A DNA stretch of 64,000 nt from Hyaloscypha bicolor E (Eukaryota > Ascomycota > Leotiomycetes > Helotiales > Hyaloscyphaceae), in the NCBI RefSeq assembly GCF_002865645.1, contig NW_020194677.1:186001-250000 (forward strand), written 5' to 3'. The translations under genes were made by a program, and so were the position numbers. Under the pieces are notes generated by a model. It was not told where the DNA came from, searched no databases, and was given only the letters and a program-made list of their open reading frames with translations. This document shows positions 46,601 to 58,200 of this stretch, in pieces; position 1 is the stretch's first letter, and every line of letters begins with the position of its first letter.

Positions 46601-47499
46601 TAGATATAGAGAGTGCCTTTTTATCCGGTTTTTTAATATACCTTCCTTAAGCTCCTATATATTCCTGAATCCTTTCTAGTTTTAAGTTCTATATTTCTTA
46701 GCTTCAGAAATATATTTCTTTACTATTAGGAAATACTACTTTATTTCTTTTTTAGAAATGTCTTTACTTAATATTCTTTTTACTTCTTTTTCTATTATAT
46801 CCGGAACTATTTTTAATAATACTCTAATTAGAGCCTTTTCTATTTTAGTTTCTTTAAAAATATTATTAATTTTCTAAACTTCTAAACCCAAAATAAAAGA
46901 ATCTATAGAAAATTCTGGTATCTTTCTATTTTCTCTAATATTACTATTAGTTATAATATTAGACTCTATTTTTCCTTTTTATTTTTAGTTTCCTGTTCTA
47001 TATTACTTAATTCCTTGACTCTAGAAGCTTAGTACCTTTAAACTATTACTTTCTTCTATTTCCCGGTATTCTTTAAAAGCAAAATAATTATAATAATATA
47101 GGTATTCTAGTTATTTTCAGGGTTAGTAAATCTTCTATTTTATAACTTATTATTTCTATATATAATATTTATCTTTATTTTTATTAAGAATAGTTAATTA
47201 AGCAGGATTTTTAAAGCTTTTTTAATTAGGAGAAATATATCTTTATATTTTACTTTATTTATAATCTTAGCTCTAAGCTTTATTATTTCTATAAATCCAA
47301 ATTCTGCCCTAGTAATAGTAGATATTTAATAATCTATAGTATTATATACTATTCTACTAATACTTCTAGAAATCTTTTCGGAAAGAATATTAACTTTAGC
47401 TCTAGTATTAATTATTTTTTTATATTTAATATTTTCTTAAGGTTCTTAAAATATAAATTAAAGGTATAGAGATTATATAATATATTTATAAGCTAGTAA

Positions 47500-50400
47500 T
47501 ATTCGAATATTAATACTATTACTTTTAAATCGAATAATTCTATTAGTATTAGATACCTGAGCTAGTATTTCTAATTCTTTAAATATTCTATCTATTATAT
47601 AAGCTATAGCTACTAGCTTTATAGATTTTCTAGTATATCTAATTATATTTAATATAATAGTATTTCCTATTTATAAAATAGTAAAATAGGGAATATTATC
47701 CTTAATCTATTAGTTCTAAAGTATAGTAGCTAGATTTAATATTTTCAAAGTATTAATAAGTATTCTTATTTTTTTTTAAGTTCTTAAAAGTAGAATAGTT
47801 GCTTTCTTTAGTAGTTTTATTAGAATATTATTAACTTCAGGAGTTCTATACTTATTATAATTAAGAATATATTAGGTTTCTAATTTATCTTATTTATTTC
47901 CGGAAGTATTAATATTTATATTCTTAGCTAGGCTTTTCTTTTATCTATTACTTCTTAAAATACTATTCTTCTAGCCTCTTATATAGGATAGCTTTTCTTT
48001 TACTCTAGCTTGTTTTCGGAAAACCTCTTTAGCTATTTCTATCTCTTTTTCCTTTCTTTTTAATAAGAAACCTATTATAGTATTAATAGAAATACTATTT
48101 ATAGCCAAATCTTAATACTATTTATTAATTCCAGAATCTGAAATATTAGTAATTCTAATATAATTCCCTTTAAAGCAAAGTAGCTATTTAGATTTCCTAG
48201 ATATAATTTGCTTATTTCTATATATAGATTCCGGTTAGCTAGTTCCCCTTTCTCTTTCTTATCTAGTAAACTAGATATTTCCTATTAATTTCTAGATATT
48301 TTTAGGTTAAGTATTCAAATTATAATTGAATTCTTCTTTTCGGATTTGGGAAATAATTTGGTTAAATTACTAGTATTTACTAGTAAAGAAAAAGGAAATA
48401 CTTTCTTATCTAGACTTAAATAGCTCTTTATACTATTTTCTATTAAATTAGTAAGTATATCTATAATTTATAAGCTTTTCTATTAGTAGATAATAGAACC
48501 AAGAGATATAAATATATTTTAGATTAATATTATTATTCTTATTTCTATTATAGTACTTATAGCAAATTTGTTCTTTTAGTTCTAGATTTATATTATAGGC
48601 TATATTAACTTAAATAGTATTTTCTAATTATATTTAAGACTAACTTCCTTTAAAATATAGTTGTTTAGATCCTTTATTTGCTCTAGCTTAATTACTATAG
48701 CTACTATAGTATTCTCTATAACTTCTATTATAATTTCTAGTATATTTTTCCTAAAAACCCGAATTATATTTACTAGGTTATTAATACTATTATATCTGCT
48801 ATAGTTGGCTAGATTATATAAATAAACTATAGATATTTTCCCGAATTATAATAGTAGCTATATTAAATTGTCTCTATAAGTTCTCTTAAGTTATAGTAGT
48901 AATAGATAGTTTTTCTAGACTTTTTACTAGCTAGTTAATATTATTTCTTTTGGGTTTACTACTTTTAATAGGTTTTATATAATTAGCTATAGATTGGGTT
49001 CTTTTTTTATTTATATCTATAGTAGTTTCAAGAAATATAATAGAAGGAATTAGTAAAAAGTAATTATCTTCTGGCTTAGAAACTATATTATAAACTACTA
49101 TATCTAAGTATTCTTATCTAAATCTAGATATATCTGGATTATTAGTAATATTGAAATAGTATTTCTTCTCTTTATACTAATAGAATATTACTGTTTTTTA
49201 TATATCTTACTATATTTATAGGTAGAAATATCTATAAACTCGAAGTTTATATTCTTAAGAATATAATCTTTTACTAAAACAGATAATTCCCTTATAAATT
49301 CTTGGTACTAAATAATTTTATTTCTTTTTTTTCTCTTTAGTAATTCCTTTAATATTCTATTAAATATATTAATATAAGACTTGGAAGAGATCTCTTTATT
49401 CTAGGCTTATATAATAATCCAATTAAGAAAGTTATAGCTGATTTTGAATATTTCCTAGTTATATTCTCGGAATTCCTTTAGTAAGGCCTTAAAGAACTTA
49501 GTTTCCTAATAATCTTTTAGGTTATTAGTATAATACTTCAATATGGCCTTAATCTAATTCTTATAAATAAAAGAGATATAATAGATAATTCTCTCTCTTT
49601 TAGTATTATTAGAAATATAATAGTTCTTATATATATTCGTATATTACTCTAAGAATATAGAAATATTACTTCCCTGAAACTATAGTATTTCAGAAGCTCC
49701 TATAAGTAGTAAATTTAAATCCGGTACTAGTATATACTTATTTTTAGCTATATTAATCTTAATAATTTCTTCTATAGTTAATTATAGAGTTTCTATATCT
49801 GAGACTTCTTCTAATAAGGTTTTTAAAGGGCTAATTTCCTATTTAAATATATCTTTTAATTTAGGAACCGGAATTTGAAAGAAACCGGTTAATAATAATA
49901 GATATAGTTAAAATTTAAGTTTTAATATTAGTAATAATAAGGTAATAGCTTTTCTAGTTTTATTTCTATTACTTATATTCTCTTTTTTATTCTATTAGCT
50001 TAATACCTATAATATTTTTTCTTAATTTTACTAAACTAGATATATTCTATAATACTATTAATAAATATAATGAAAATAATAATAATAAAAACAATTTTTC
50101 TAATTCTATTATTTTCCCTGATTTCTCTAAATTTCCTTTATTATTTCTATTTAGTAATCTCTCCTTTTCTTAGAGGCTTTTCTAATTTGTTTATATAATT
50201 TCTTATTTCTGATTTCCTTTCAATTTCTTCCGATTTCTATTTACTATTTTACTTGAAATTGAAAGTATTTCCTATTTTAGGTATTCTCTTCGGACTTAAA
50301 AGCAAGCTTTACTATTAAGATTAAAGCTATTTTAATTCCGACTTTTACTATAACTAAAAACAATATATAAATTAATAGTATAATTTTATTTCTATATACT
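47500..50400 (-). pseudogene. gag-like region of the 13.1-kb gypsy element
   Basis: The minus strand carries a long frame with TAA/TAG-only stops, best between about 49620 and 48730. Its product is hydrophilic and helical with segments like FFKALLKEFREYNQEIFKI and a Gln-rich end (after reading TAG as Gln). It precedes RT on the coding strand, the usual place for gag. No zinc knuckle was identified with confidence. Borders are approximate. Confidence 0.5.
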
Positions 50401-50770
50401 AAAGTCTATTTCTAACTAAGATCTAACTTATACTATCTTAGTATAATATTTCCTATTCTATTTCTTTTATTTCTTTTCCTTCTATAATTAGCCTTTATTA
50501 CTACTATTCCTATATACTATACTAGTAACTATATCTTATAGCTAACCTGTATTTAAGTTACTAGATATATCGGAAATTAATATAAGATAATAAGATTAAT
50601 ACTTATATATCCTTAATATTTCAGCCTTAGGCTTAAGATACTAAAATAGCCCTTTTTTCTCCTAACTTACTAAGCTAATAATCTGCCTTATAGATATCTC
50701 TCAGAACTTTATAAAAGTATTACTTTAACTATAAAGTTTTGATCTTCTCTATATTACTTATTATAAAATA

Positions 50771-51073
50771 TATAAAAGGGAAACTATAATAAAACAAAAA
50801 CTCATATAAAGTATATTAAAGTATAAAATATAACTTAATAGTAAAATAATAAATCAAAAGTATAAATAGTAAAGTATAAATAGTATATAGTATATAAAAG
50901 CTCAATTAATTAAATACTTATAAAGAATTATTCTCTAGAACTATAGAAAAACCAGCTTTCTTATATGATTTCCGTAAGTTATATATAAAAGGCCACAGCC
51001 TTTACTATATAACTTAAACCTTAAAACTGTTAAAACAATATGATTTTTAATAAATACAGCCTGCCGTACTATA
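50771..51073 (-). repeat. 5' LTR of the 13.1-kb gypsy element
   Basis: The 303-bp LTR has the same length as the 3' LTR and the solo copy at 5782-6084. It reads TATAAAAGGG at its left edge (RIP form of TGTGGGAGGG) and GCCTGCCGTACTATA at its right edge. CTAT follows at 51074-51077. Confidence 0.87.
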
Positions 51074-51077
51074 CTAT
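51074..51077 (+). repeat. Target-site duplication CTAT, right copy
   Basis: CTAT follows the right LTR and equals 37948-37951. The Helitron frame resumes after it. Confidence 0.75.
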
Positions 51078-54000
51078 ACTGGCCTGAAATTATAAATTAC
51101 CTTTTAAATAGATAGTAAATAATTAATTATCCGGATCTTCTTTACTAGATCTTTATTTTAAAGGTAAAAGAGCTTCTTATAAACTTTAAGAACTACTTTT
51201 TCGGATAGTATATAGGCTATATTTATATAATCGAATACTAGAAGTATAGCCTTCTATATATATATCTGTTTTTATTTCTTAGAAGAAATATTGTTTTTTT
51301 AATTTCTAATTTAATTAATAAGGTAATTTATACTAAGCTTCTAGACTTATTATAGAATTCTATAAATAAACTTATAGCTATAATTACTAGCCAGATATCT
51401 TATAGGCTATATAGCCTTAATAATAATCCGAAAGCCCTATATATAGTTTATAGTATATCTATAGCTCTATTTATATACTAGAAGAGGTTCTCTAAAGTAT
51501 TTATAGCTATAATAATTATTTATAAAAATAGATATCCCGAATACTAGTACTAGAATAATAGCCGTATATTTATAGTTTATAAATTAGGCTTTCTAGGCTA
51601 GGAAGTTATTTGTAATAATTATTAGATTATTTTATATAATTTATATCTTTTTTAGAAGTTCTATTTATATATTAATATCGAGATTTATATATTTATATAA
51701 ATAATTAAATATATCTATAAGTATATTTATAAGAGAATAAACTATATAACTATAGCTATTTTGGAAATAAATAATAAAATTATCTAGTATTTATTTAAAT
51801 ATCTAATATATTAGGAATTCTTTCTAGTTTAATATCTTATAATCTATTTCCCTAAATAGTATATAGTCTACTTTATAACTAATCTCTTATTTAAGCAAAT
51901 TATAGACCGGATTACAAATACCTATTTAATTTTAATAGCTTTCTTTAAATATAATATAATATATAAAAACAGCTACTAGTACCTCTATTATAAGTTCCTA
52001 TAATACTTTATATAGATTATTAAAACCCGGATATAGAAGTCCTATAAGCAAGAATATAATATTAGCTATATTTATTATTATAGTTTGATTTCAAGTAAAT
52101 AGTTCTATTTACAGCTTTTATTAATAGTTATATATAGTCTATAGTTCTTTAATAAGCTCTATTTAATTAAAGGCATTCGTTATTTTATATATTATATTAC
52201 TTATATTACTTGTAACTTAATAAAAAATAATTAAAAGTAGTTCTAGTATTTTAATAAGGCTATCTAATTAATAACCGGCTATAGTTTATAAATATTCTTT
52301 TTTATAGATATTTACTAGTAACTAATTACAGATATATAAGTAATCTAGAACTAGTATAAGAAGTATTTCTATAATAACTTGGCCTATAAGCTTGCTTATA
52401 ACTTATTAATTAATTTCCTGCTATCCTTAGTTAATTCTTATTATAATTATAGCCTCTTCTTATTTAATCTCGGCCTTACGGATTTCTAGTAGATACTTAT
52501 AAATATTACCCTATCTGAGAATACCTTTAACTAGACTATAAGCTACTATATAGCTAATCTATAAGTTAATTATATCTATAAGATATATTTCTAGTAACTA
52601 TAATATAAGCCCAGCTAAATATAGACTAGTATTCTTGCTTTTAGATAATTATAGTAGTAATTATAGATGATTTATAAATAGCTTATTTCTATTTATAGAA
52701 TTCGAATAGAACTAGTAAGATATTTCTTTATAAAACCCTCTATTATTATTACTATAGCCAAGATAAGGTTATTCTATATATAGTATTAATAGGTATTATA
52801 GCTTTTCTTTTTCCGGATAGATATATATTTTACTTCTAATTCCGGATTCTATTCGAGCTTAATAAGTTATCTATAAGTATAATTACTAAAATAAATCGGC
52901 TTAAAATACTCTTATAATCTATAGATCTAATTATCTGAAATAAGATACCTATATAGTACAAGTATTACTTTAAGATAGTATATTAGCTAATAATTAATTT
53001 GCAGTTAGTTATAGATAATGTTTTCTTTAGAGAAGTATTTATAATTCTCAGGAAAAACTTTACTCAGATTTTACTAATAATTCTATATAATTTGCAGGCT
53101 AATATAATATAGGCCTGCCTATAATAAATATAGATCTGGCTATAGCTTTATTAGTTATTATTATAGATTAATATACGGGTCTGTAATAACCTATCCAAAT
53201 AGGATTTTATAAACTAAATTAATAGTCTTCTATATAACCTGTCTTTAAATAGGCAGATTATACTCCTGCTTTTTATTTTATATACCGGATTAATTACGGA
53301 TCTAATTAATTATATTTATCTGTAAGAGTAATTCTTATAGGCCCTATATAATTACCGGGCCTTTAGTAAATAAGTAATTCTATTAATCCTAAATAATACG
53401 GTTTATAAGCTTAACTAAATAATTCTGGATATATTTTCTAGCTAGAAATAGATATATTTTATAGTAGATTTAGCTAATATAAATAAGGCAGATTCTAAAA
53501 TTACAAAATTATTACTAGAGATTCTATAAAATATCTATTTACCGGATCTGCCTCTCTCTAAACTATAACTCAAGATTAGTATATTTGTAATACTTTTATA
53601 GAATCTCTATTTATAATAAGGGCTTTATAATAGATTACAAATATTAATATATAGTTTTAGAAAGTTCTCGATTCGGGTATAGCTACTAGATAGTAACTTT
53701 AATAGCTAATTACAGATAATTCTACGGATTAAGCCCTAGTCTATAAATTAATAACTATTTTTATACTTTTCTATAAATAGTTTCTAATTGCTTTATCCTT
53801 TATAATAACTATTAATAAGTTATAAGGCTAGTTATTTGAGATAGTAGAAATAGATTTATAGTTTCCGGTTTTTTCTTATAGCTAGTTCTATATAGCAGCC
53901 TTATAAGTAATCTTATAGATAGGGCTTTATATTCTTTTATTTCCTAATATAAACTATATAAGTAATATAGTATATTTAGAAATATTATAAGGTCTTATTT

Positions 54001-54140
54001 AGCTTTTAACTTATTTATAAGTAACTTTATATATTTACGGGCTATTTTCCTTCTTATATTATCTATAAAGAATCCATATCTGATTTATATACTTAGCTAA
54101 AGGCCTTTACCAAATTATATACCTCCTTTAATTCTAATTC
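51078..54140 (+). pseudogene. Helitron Rep/helicase, central and C-terminal part (right of gypsy insertion)
   Basis: The plus strand continues a Helitron replicase. An FSKVFI...NRYPEYQ segment lies at about 51490-51545 (like FPK.F...T....YP.YRRR). A V.Y...L....HIN.E-type block follows at about 51610-51700. Then comes a segment aligned with KY.YKG.DRTTLQL...DEI..YL..RYI....A.WR.FEF, reading LYKQLNISIS...IREQTIQLQLFWKQIIKLSSIYLNIQYI, and next a HLP..Q-like piece. A conserved FY-L--LL segment at about 52090-52130 corresponds to the YY.R.LL motif. Helicase motifs further right are too eroded to name. The 3' hairpin was not located. It is inactive, cut by the gypsy element and RIP-mutated. Confidence 0.68.
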
Positions 54141-54148
54141 TATTCGGG

Positions 54149-54235
54149 ACAAGTTTAGAGCAAAATTATTAATTGGCCCCGAAGCTTATATAAAGCCACT
54201 AATTAATAATTTTAATAAAGCGGCCCTAAACTCAT
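54149..54235. mobile_element. Palindromic MITE-like element, copy 1
   Basis: This 87-bp segment begins ACAAGTTTAGAGC and ends GCCCTAAACTCAT. Its arms are near reverse complements and its centre contains GAAGCTTATATAAAG. It is a more mutated version of the copy at 55925-56009. It abuts direct repeat copy B at 54238. Confidence 0.75.
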
Positions 54236-54237
54236 TC

Positions 54238-54500
54238 TCTTCTATATTATTCTATAGTCGGACTACTCTAAGCAGTTGGCTCTTGGGATTCCCTGAAAAA
54301 AGCTAGTTATATAAAAAATACTAGAATCTTTTCTTTCTAGAAAATTATATATCGGAATATAATTATATTCAAATCCTTAAAGCTAAGCTTAGAATTATAA
54401 AAGAGAAGCTCAAGTACCTTTCTCTATATTTTAATAGTTCTGGAATATATAGGGCTTTTATTACGATTTTTTAAAGCTTAGAAGGGAATTTTTAAGGCTC
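54238..54500 (+). repeat. ~265-bp direct repeat, copy B
   Basis: This matches 34650-34921 in the same orientation. The pair encloses the mariner, the Helitron and the nested gypsy element (about 19.3 kb). It lies immediately after MITE copy 1. Class undetermined. Confidence 0.75.
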
Positions 54501-54589
54501 TAGCTAGCTTTTAAGGCTTCTAAAAATATAGGATATATAAGAAATACCAAAATTTCCGTATATTACATACTATAATTCTAATATCTAGC

Positions 54590-55560
54590 AAGCTTAAAGG
54601 AAGTTTTATAAATATAAGAAAGAGCTTTATAAGCTTATAAGATAGTTTAGAAAAAATAATAAATAAAAGAAAGAGCTATAATAAGTTATAAAAAAAGAAA
54701 AAGCTTTATAAATATAAAAATAAAAGTTAAGAAAAAACTATAAATAAAAGTATAATTAATAAGAAATTTATAAAGGTAAATAAAACTTAAAAGAACTTAT
54801 AAAAGAAAAAGAGCTTTATAAATAAAAGTAAAGGCTATAATAATTTATAAAATAATTTTATAAATATAAATAAAGCTTTAAAAGGTTTATAAAAAGAGAA
54901 AAAAAAAGCCTTATATATATAATATTATAAGAATTTATATAAATAATAGTTATATTTACATATAAGTAAAAGCTATAATAATTTATAAAAAAAGTAAAAA
55001 GTTTTATAAATATAAATAAGGCTTAGAAAAAAATATTAAAAAAAATATTTAAGAAAGCTTTATAAAATAATATTTTTTTTATATAATTTATATTAGAAAT
55101 GAAAAATAAAAATAAACTAAATTTAAAATATTAAATATAAGTTCTTATATATAATTAAAATATATAATTAATAAATTTAAGACTTTAATATTTATATAAT
55201 TAATAATTTAAATAATTTAAAGAAATTATTTTAAGTTTAAAGTTTAATAATTTATAAAAATTAATTATTTAAAAATATAATATAATATAAAAAAGAGTTT
55301 TATAAATTAAATAAATAATATATAATATAATAAATATATAACTTAAATTATTTATTAAAATAACCTTTAAATTAAGGGATATATTTTTAATATATTTAAT
55401 AATATAATTTCTTTTAAAAAGCTCTTTTAATTAAAGTCTTTTAAAATTATTATATAAAAATTATATTTAATATTTAAAACTTTTTTTAAAATAAACTTAT
55501 ATTAAAGTAAACTTATATTAAAGAAAACTTATATTAAAGAAAACGTATATTAAATAAATA
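54590..55560. repeat. Low-complexity A-rich region with short tandem repeats
   Basis: Degenerate words such as AGCTTTATAAATATAAA recur about every 30-70 bp through 54590-55070. At about 55493-55553 there are four near-perfect tandem copies of a 17-bp unit, AAACTTATATTAAAGTA. No coding sequence is visible. Confidence 0.65.
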
Positions 55561-55924
55561 TTATTAACTTTTAATAATAATTTATTTTAAAAACTTATAA
55601 ATAACTTAAAATATTAAAAGATTTATTAAAATATACTTTTATATTTAAAGAAAAGTAAAGAAAAATATTATTTAATATTAATAAAAGAATTTTAAAAAGA
55701 AATTAAAATTAAAAGTAAAAATTTATTAAAATAAATAAAAATATTATATAAAACTTAATAAACTTTTAATTTTTTTTAAATAATTTATATATTAATATTC
55801 TTTAATTTTTAAAACTTATTTATAAGTAATTTTATATATTTATAAGCTATTTTCTTTCTTATATAATTTATAAAGAGTTTATAAAAGATTTATTACTAAG
55901 AAGTATTACTTAAAGTTATTTAAA

Positions 55925-56009
55925 ACGAGTTTAGGGCAAAATTATTACTAGTCCCGGAGCTTATATAGGGCCTCTAGTAATAATTTTAGTAAAGCGGCCC
56001 TAAACTCGT
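55925..56009. mobile_element. Palindromic MITE-like element, copy 2
   Basis: This 85-bp segment starts ACGAGTTTAGGGC and ends GCCCTAAACTCGT, a perfect 13-bp terminal inverted repeat. The inner arms ATTATTACTAG and CTAGTAATAAT extend the fold, so the single strand forms one long hairpin. The flanks are TTTAAA on the left and TTATTA on the right; a TA duplication is not evident. It is the better preserved of two copies. Confidence 0.85.
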
Positions 56010-56029
56010 TTATTAATAAGTTATAAATT

Positions 56030-57340
56030 TATTTATTTAAAGAAAGGTTAGAAAAACTATTATAGATCTTAAATATAACCAGAAAAACAGACGGCTATTA
56101 GAAGCTTAGATTAAAGCTTTTAATATAGAAAATACTTAATTTCATTAATTTAGTAAATAATTATTTATTTATTTATTTATTAATAAATACTAATTAATTA
56201 TAGATTAAAAAACCAGGTAGTCTTTAATTTATTATATATTAAACAACTTTATATATATATATATATAAGGCTATTAAAGTAGTTATTAATAGCTCTAATT
56301 TAAAGGCTTTAAAAACAAGAGTCTAGTTTTAACTAATATTAAAATTATTTATTTAAATAATATTTTAAATATAATTTAAATATTTATTAAAGCAATAACT
56401 AAGCTATAAACCGAAAACTATTCTATTATATATTATATTATATATAAAATATATAAAATATATAATAAACTTAAGAAATTTAAAAAGAAATTTAAAATAA
56501 GTCTTTTTTTAAAATTCTTCTTATATTATTAATAATATTATACTAACTTTTAATAGAATAAAACATTTATAAATACTATTAATAAGAATATAACTAAACT
56601 TTATAAATATTATTCTAAAATAGGTATTTTAGATAATAAAAGTAAAGCTTTATATTTAGCTCTTATTCTTAATTCTTGAATTAAATAAAAAGAATTAAGT
56701 AATATTAGCTTATCTAGTAATGTATCTTTAGATATATATAATAGATTAAAGACTAATTATAATATATAAGTAATTCTTTTAATTTCTCTTTAATAAGTTA
56801 ATTAATAACTAATTTTATTTAGATATAAATATAATTATAATTTATCTCAAGCTAAATCTAATTTCTCGGATATTAATATAGCTAATTCTAATAAAGATAA
56901 AGATAATATATATATTACTAATAAGTTCTCTAAATAGAAAATAAATTAGTAACTTATTTAGAAAAGAAAATAGAAAAGTAAATAGAATTTACTTAAATTC
57001 TATTAAATAATTCCCTAATATTTCTTTAATATTTTTTTAATATATAAGTACTAATATATATATAGATTAAGCTATTAGATTATTAGAAGTCTAATATTAA
57101 TAGATTTCCTATTTTAGCTTTAATAGCTAGGAAATACTTAGGAATCCCGGCTTCCTTAATAGCTAATAAGAGATTTTTTTCTTAAGAGGCTCTTATTATA
57201 TCTAAATTATATAATAGATTTAATAAGAGTACCTTTAAAAAGATATCTTATTTAAAGAGCTGGGATATATTTAAAGATAAATTAGAAAAAGTAAAAAGAA
57301 AAAGAAAAAGAGGACAAATTAGATTATAAAAGAGGATAAT
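56030..57340 (+). pseudogene. hAT transposase, C-terminal half, RIP-degraded
   Basis: The plus strand gives a hAT dimerisation domain at about 57106-57285: FPILALIARKYLGIPAS..ANKRFFS (usual YPILA.LARKYLGIPASSA..ERVFS), then ALIISKLYNRFNKSTFKKISYLKSW (usual GLI.SK.RNRLNP.T.....CLKSW). The stretch before it (56.0-57.1 kb) is in agreement but weak. It lacks the N-terminal domains; its orientation and family fit the N-terminal half at 33291-34626, so the two may be one element split by later insertions. Confidence 0.7.
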
Positions 57341-58200
57341 TAATTTATTATTATTAAAAGAAAGTAGTTAGTTAATTCTTAGCTTAATTTAGATTTCTCA
57401 TTATAATATTATTAATAGGCTATAAAATTATTTAATAATTAATAATATATATAAAGATTATAGAATAAAGAGTTAATTAAATTAGCTAGTAAAGAGCTTG
57501 AGTAAAGTATAAAGCTTTAGAAAATAAATATATAGATTCTAATTAAATAAAGTAATTATACTAGCTCTAATTTAGTGATTCTTACTATAAGATATTTTTT
57601 AGAAAAGTATAATATTATATTCTATCTATTTTATCTAATTAGAGAGCTTTAAAATAGTAAAAATTATCTAATATATGAGTTTTATAGAGTTATATTAATA
57701 TTCCGATCCGAATAGGCTTAGTATATATTATTTTTCCAGATTACTAAATTTCAGGAAAGTTCTATATAAAGCCTTTCTTTCTACTAATTCCAGAGCTTCT
57801 AATTAAATTACTTTTCTTTAATACTTTTCTAGAGTTCTTTTCCCAAGCTTCCGATTATTATAAATATAACTTGTATTAGTTCTATCTCTTTTTATACTAT
57901 TATTAAATTAATTCCGGCTTATAAATTCAAGGTATTTTTAACCTAAAATATATTCTTACTTTATCTTTTACTAACTTTAAATAGTATTAAGTAGCTTGTA
58001 AAACTATTATAAGTATAGCTCTTAATTATTAATATAAAGCTTATATTTAATAAAATATTAAAGTTTAGATTCCTATAATATTTTCTAATACTTCTAGTAT
58101 TTCTTTACTAAAGATAAAAAAAACTATCCCAAAATTTTATATTTCTTATTCTATTTATACTAGTTTTAGAGAAATCCCTTATATAGGTTATTATAAGTTC
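57341..58200. other. AT-rich relic, unassigned
   Basis: RIP-type sequence between the hAT C-terminal half and the copia relic. It may include the 3' ends of both, but no terminal repeats or motifs could be read. Confidence 0.4.

Larger units (their letters stand above)
37952..51073 (-). mobile_element. Complete 13.1-kb Ty3/gypsy retrotransposon, RIP-degraded
   Basis: Two 303-bp LTRs in the same orientation (37952-38254 and 50771-51073) are flanked by CTAT on both sides. The coding strand is minus, so the 5' LTR is at 50771-51073. In order from it come a gag-like frame (about 50.4-47.5 kb), pol with RT (about 46.05-45.2 kb) and integrase (about 43.99-43.69 kb), a 2-kb stretch of low coding character (43.0-41.0 kb), and a further ~914-codon frame reaching the 3' LTR. 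Usual fungal gypsy elements are 5-8 kb, so this one is large. RIP is heavy: the LTRs read TATAAAAGGG or TATAGGAGAG where solo copies have TGTGGGAGGG. It inserted into a Helitron. The primer-binding site was not recognised. Confidence 0.85.
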
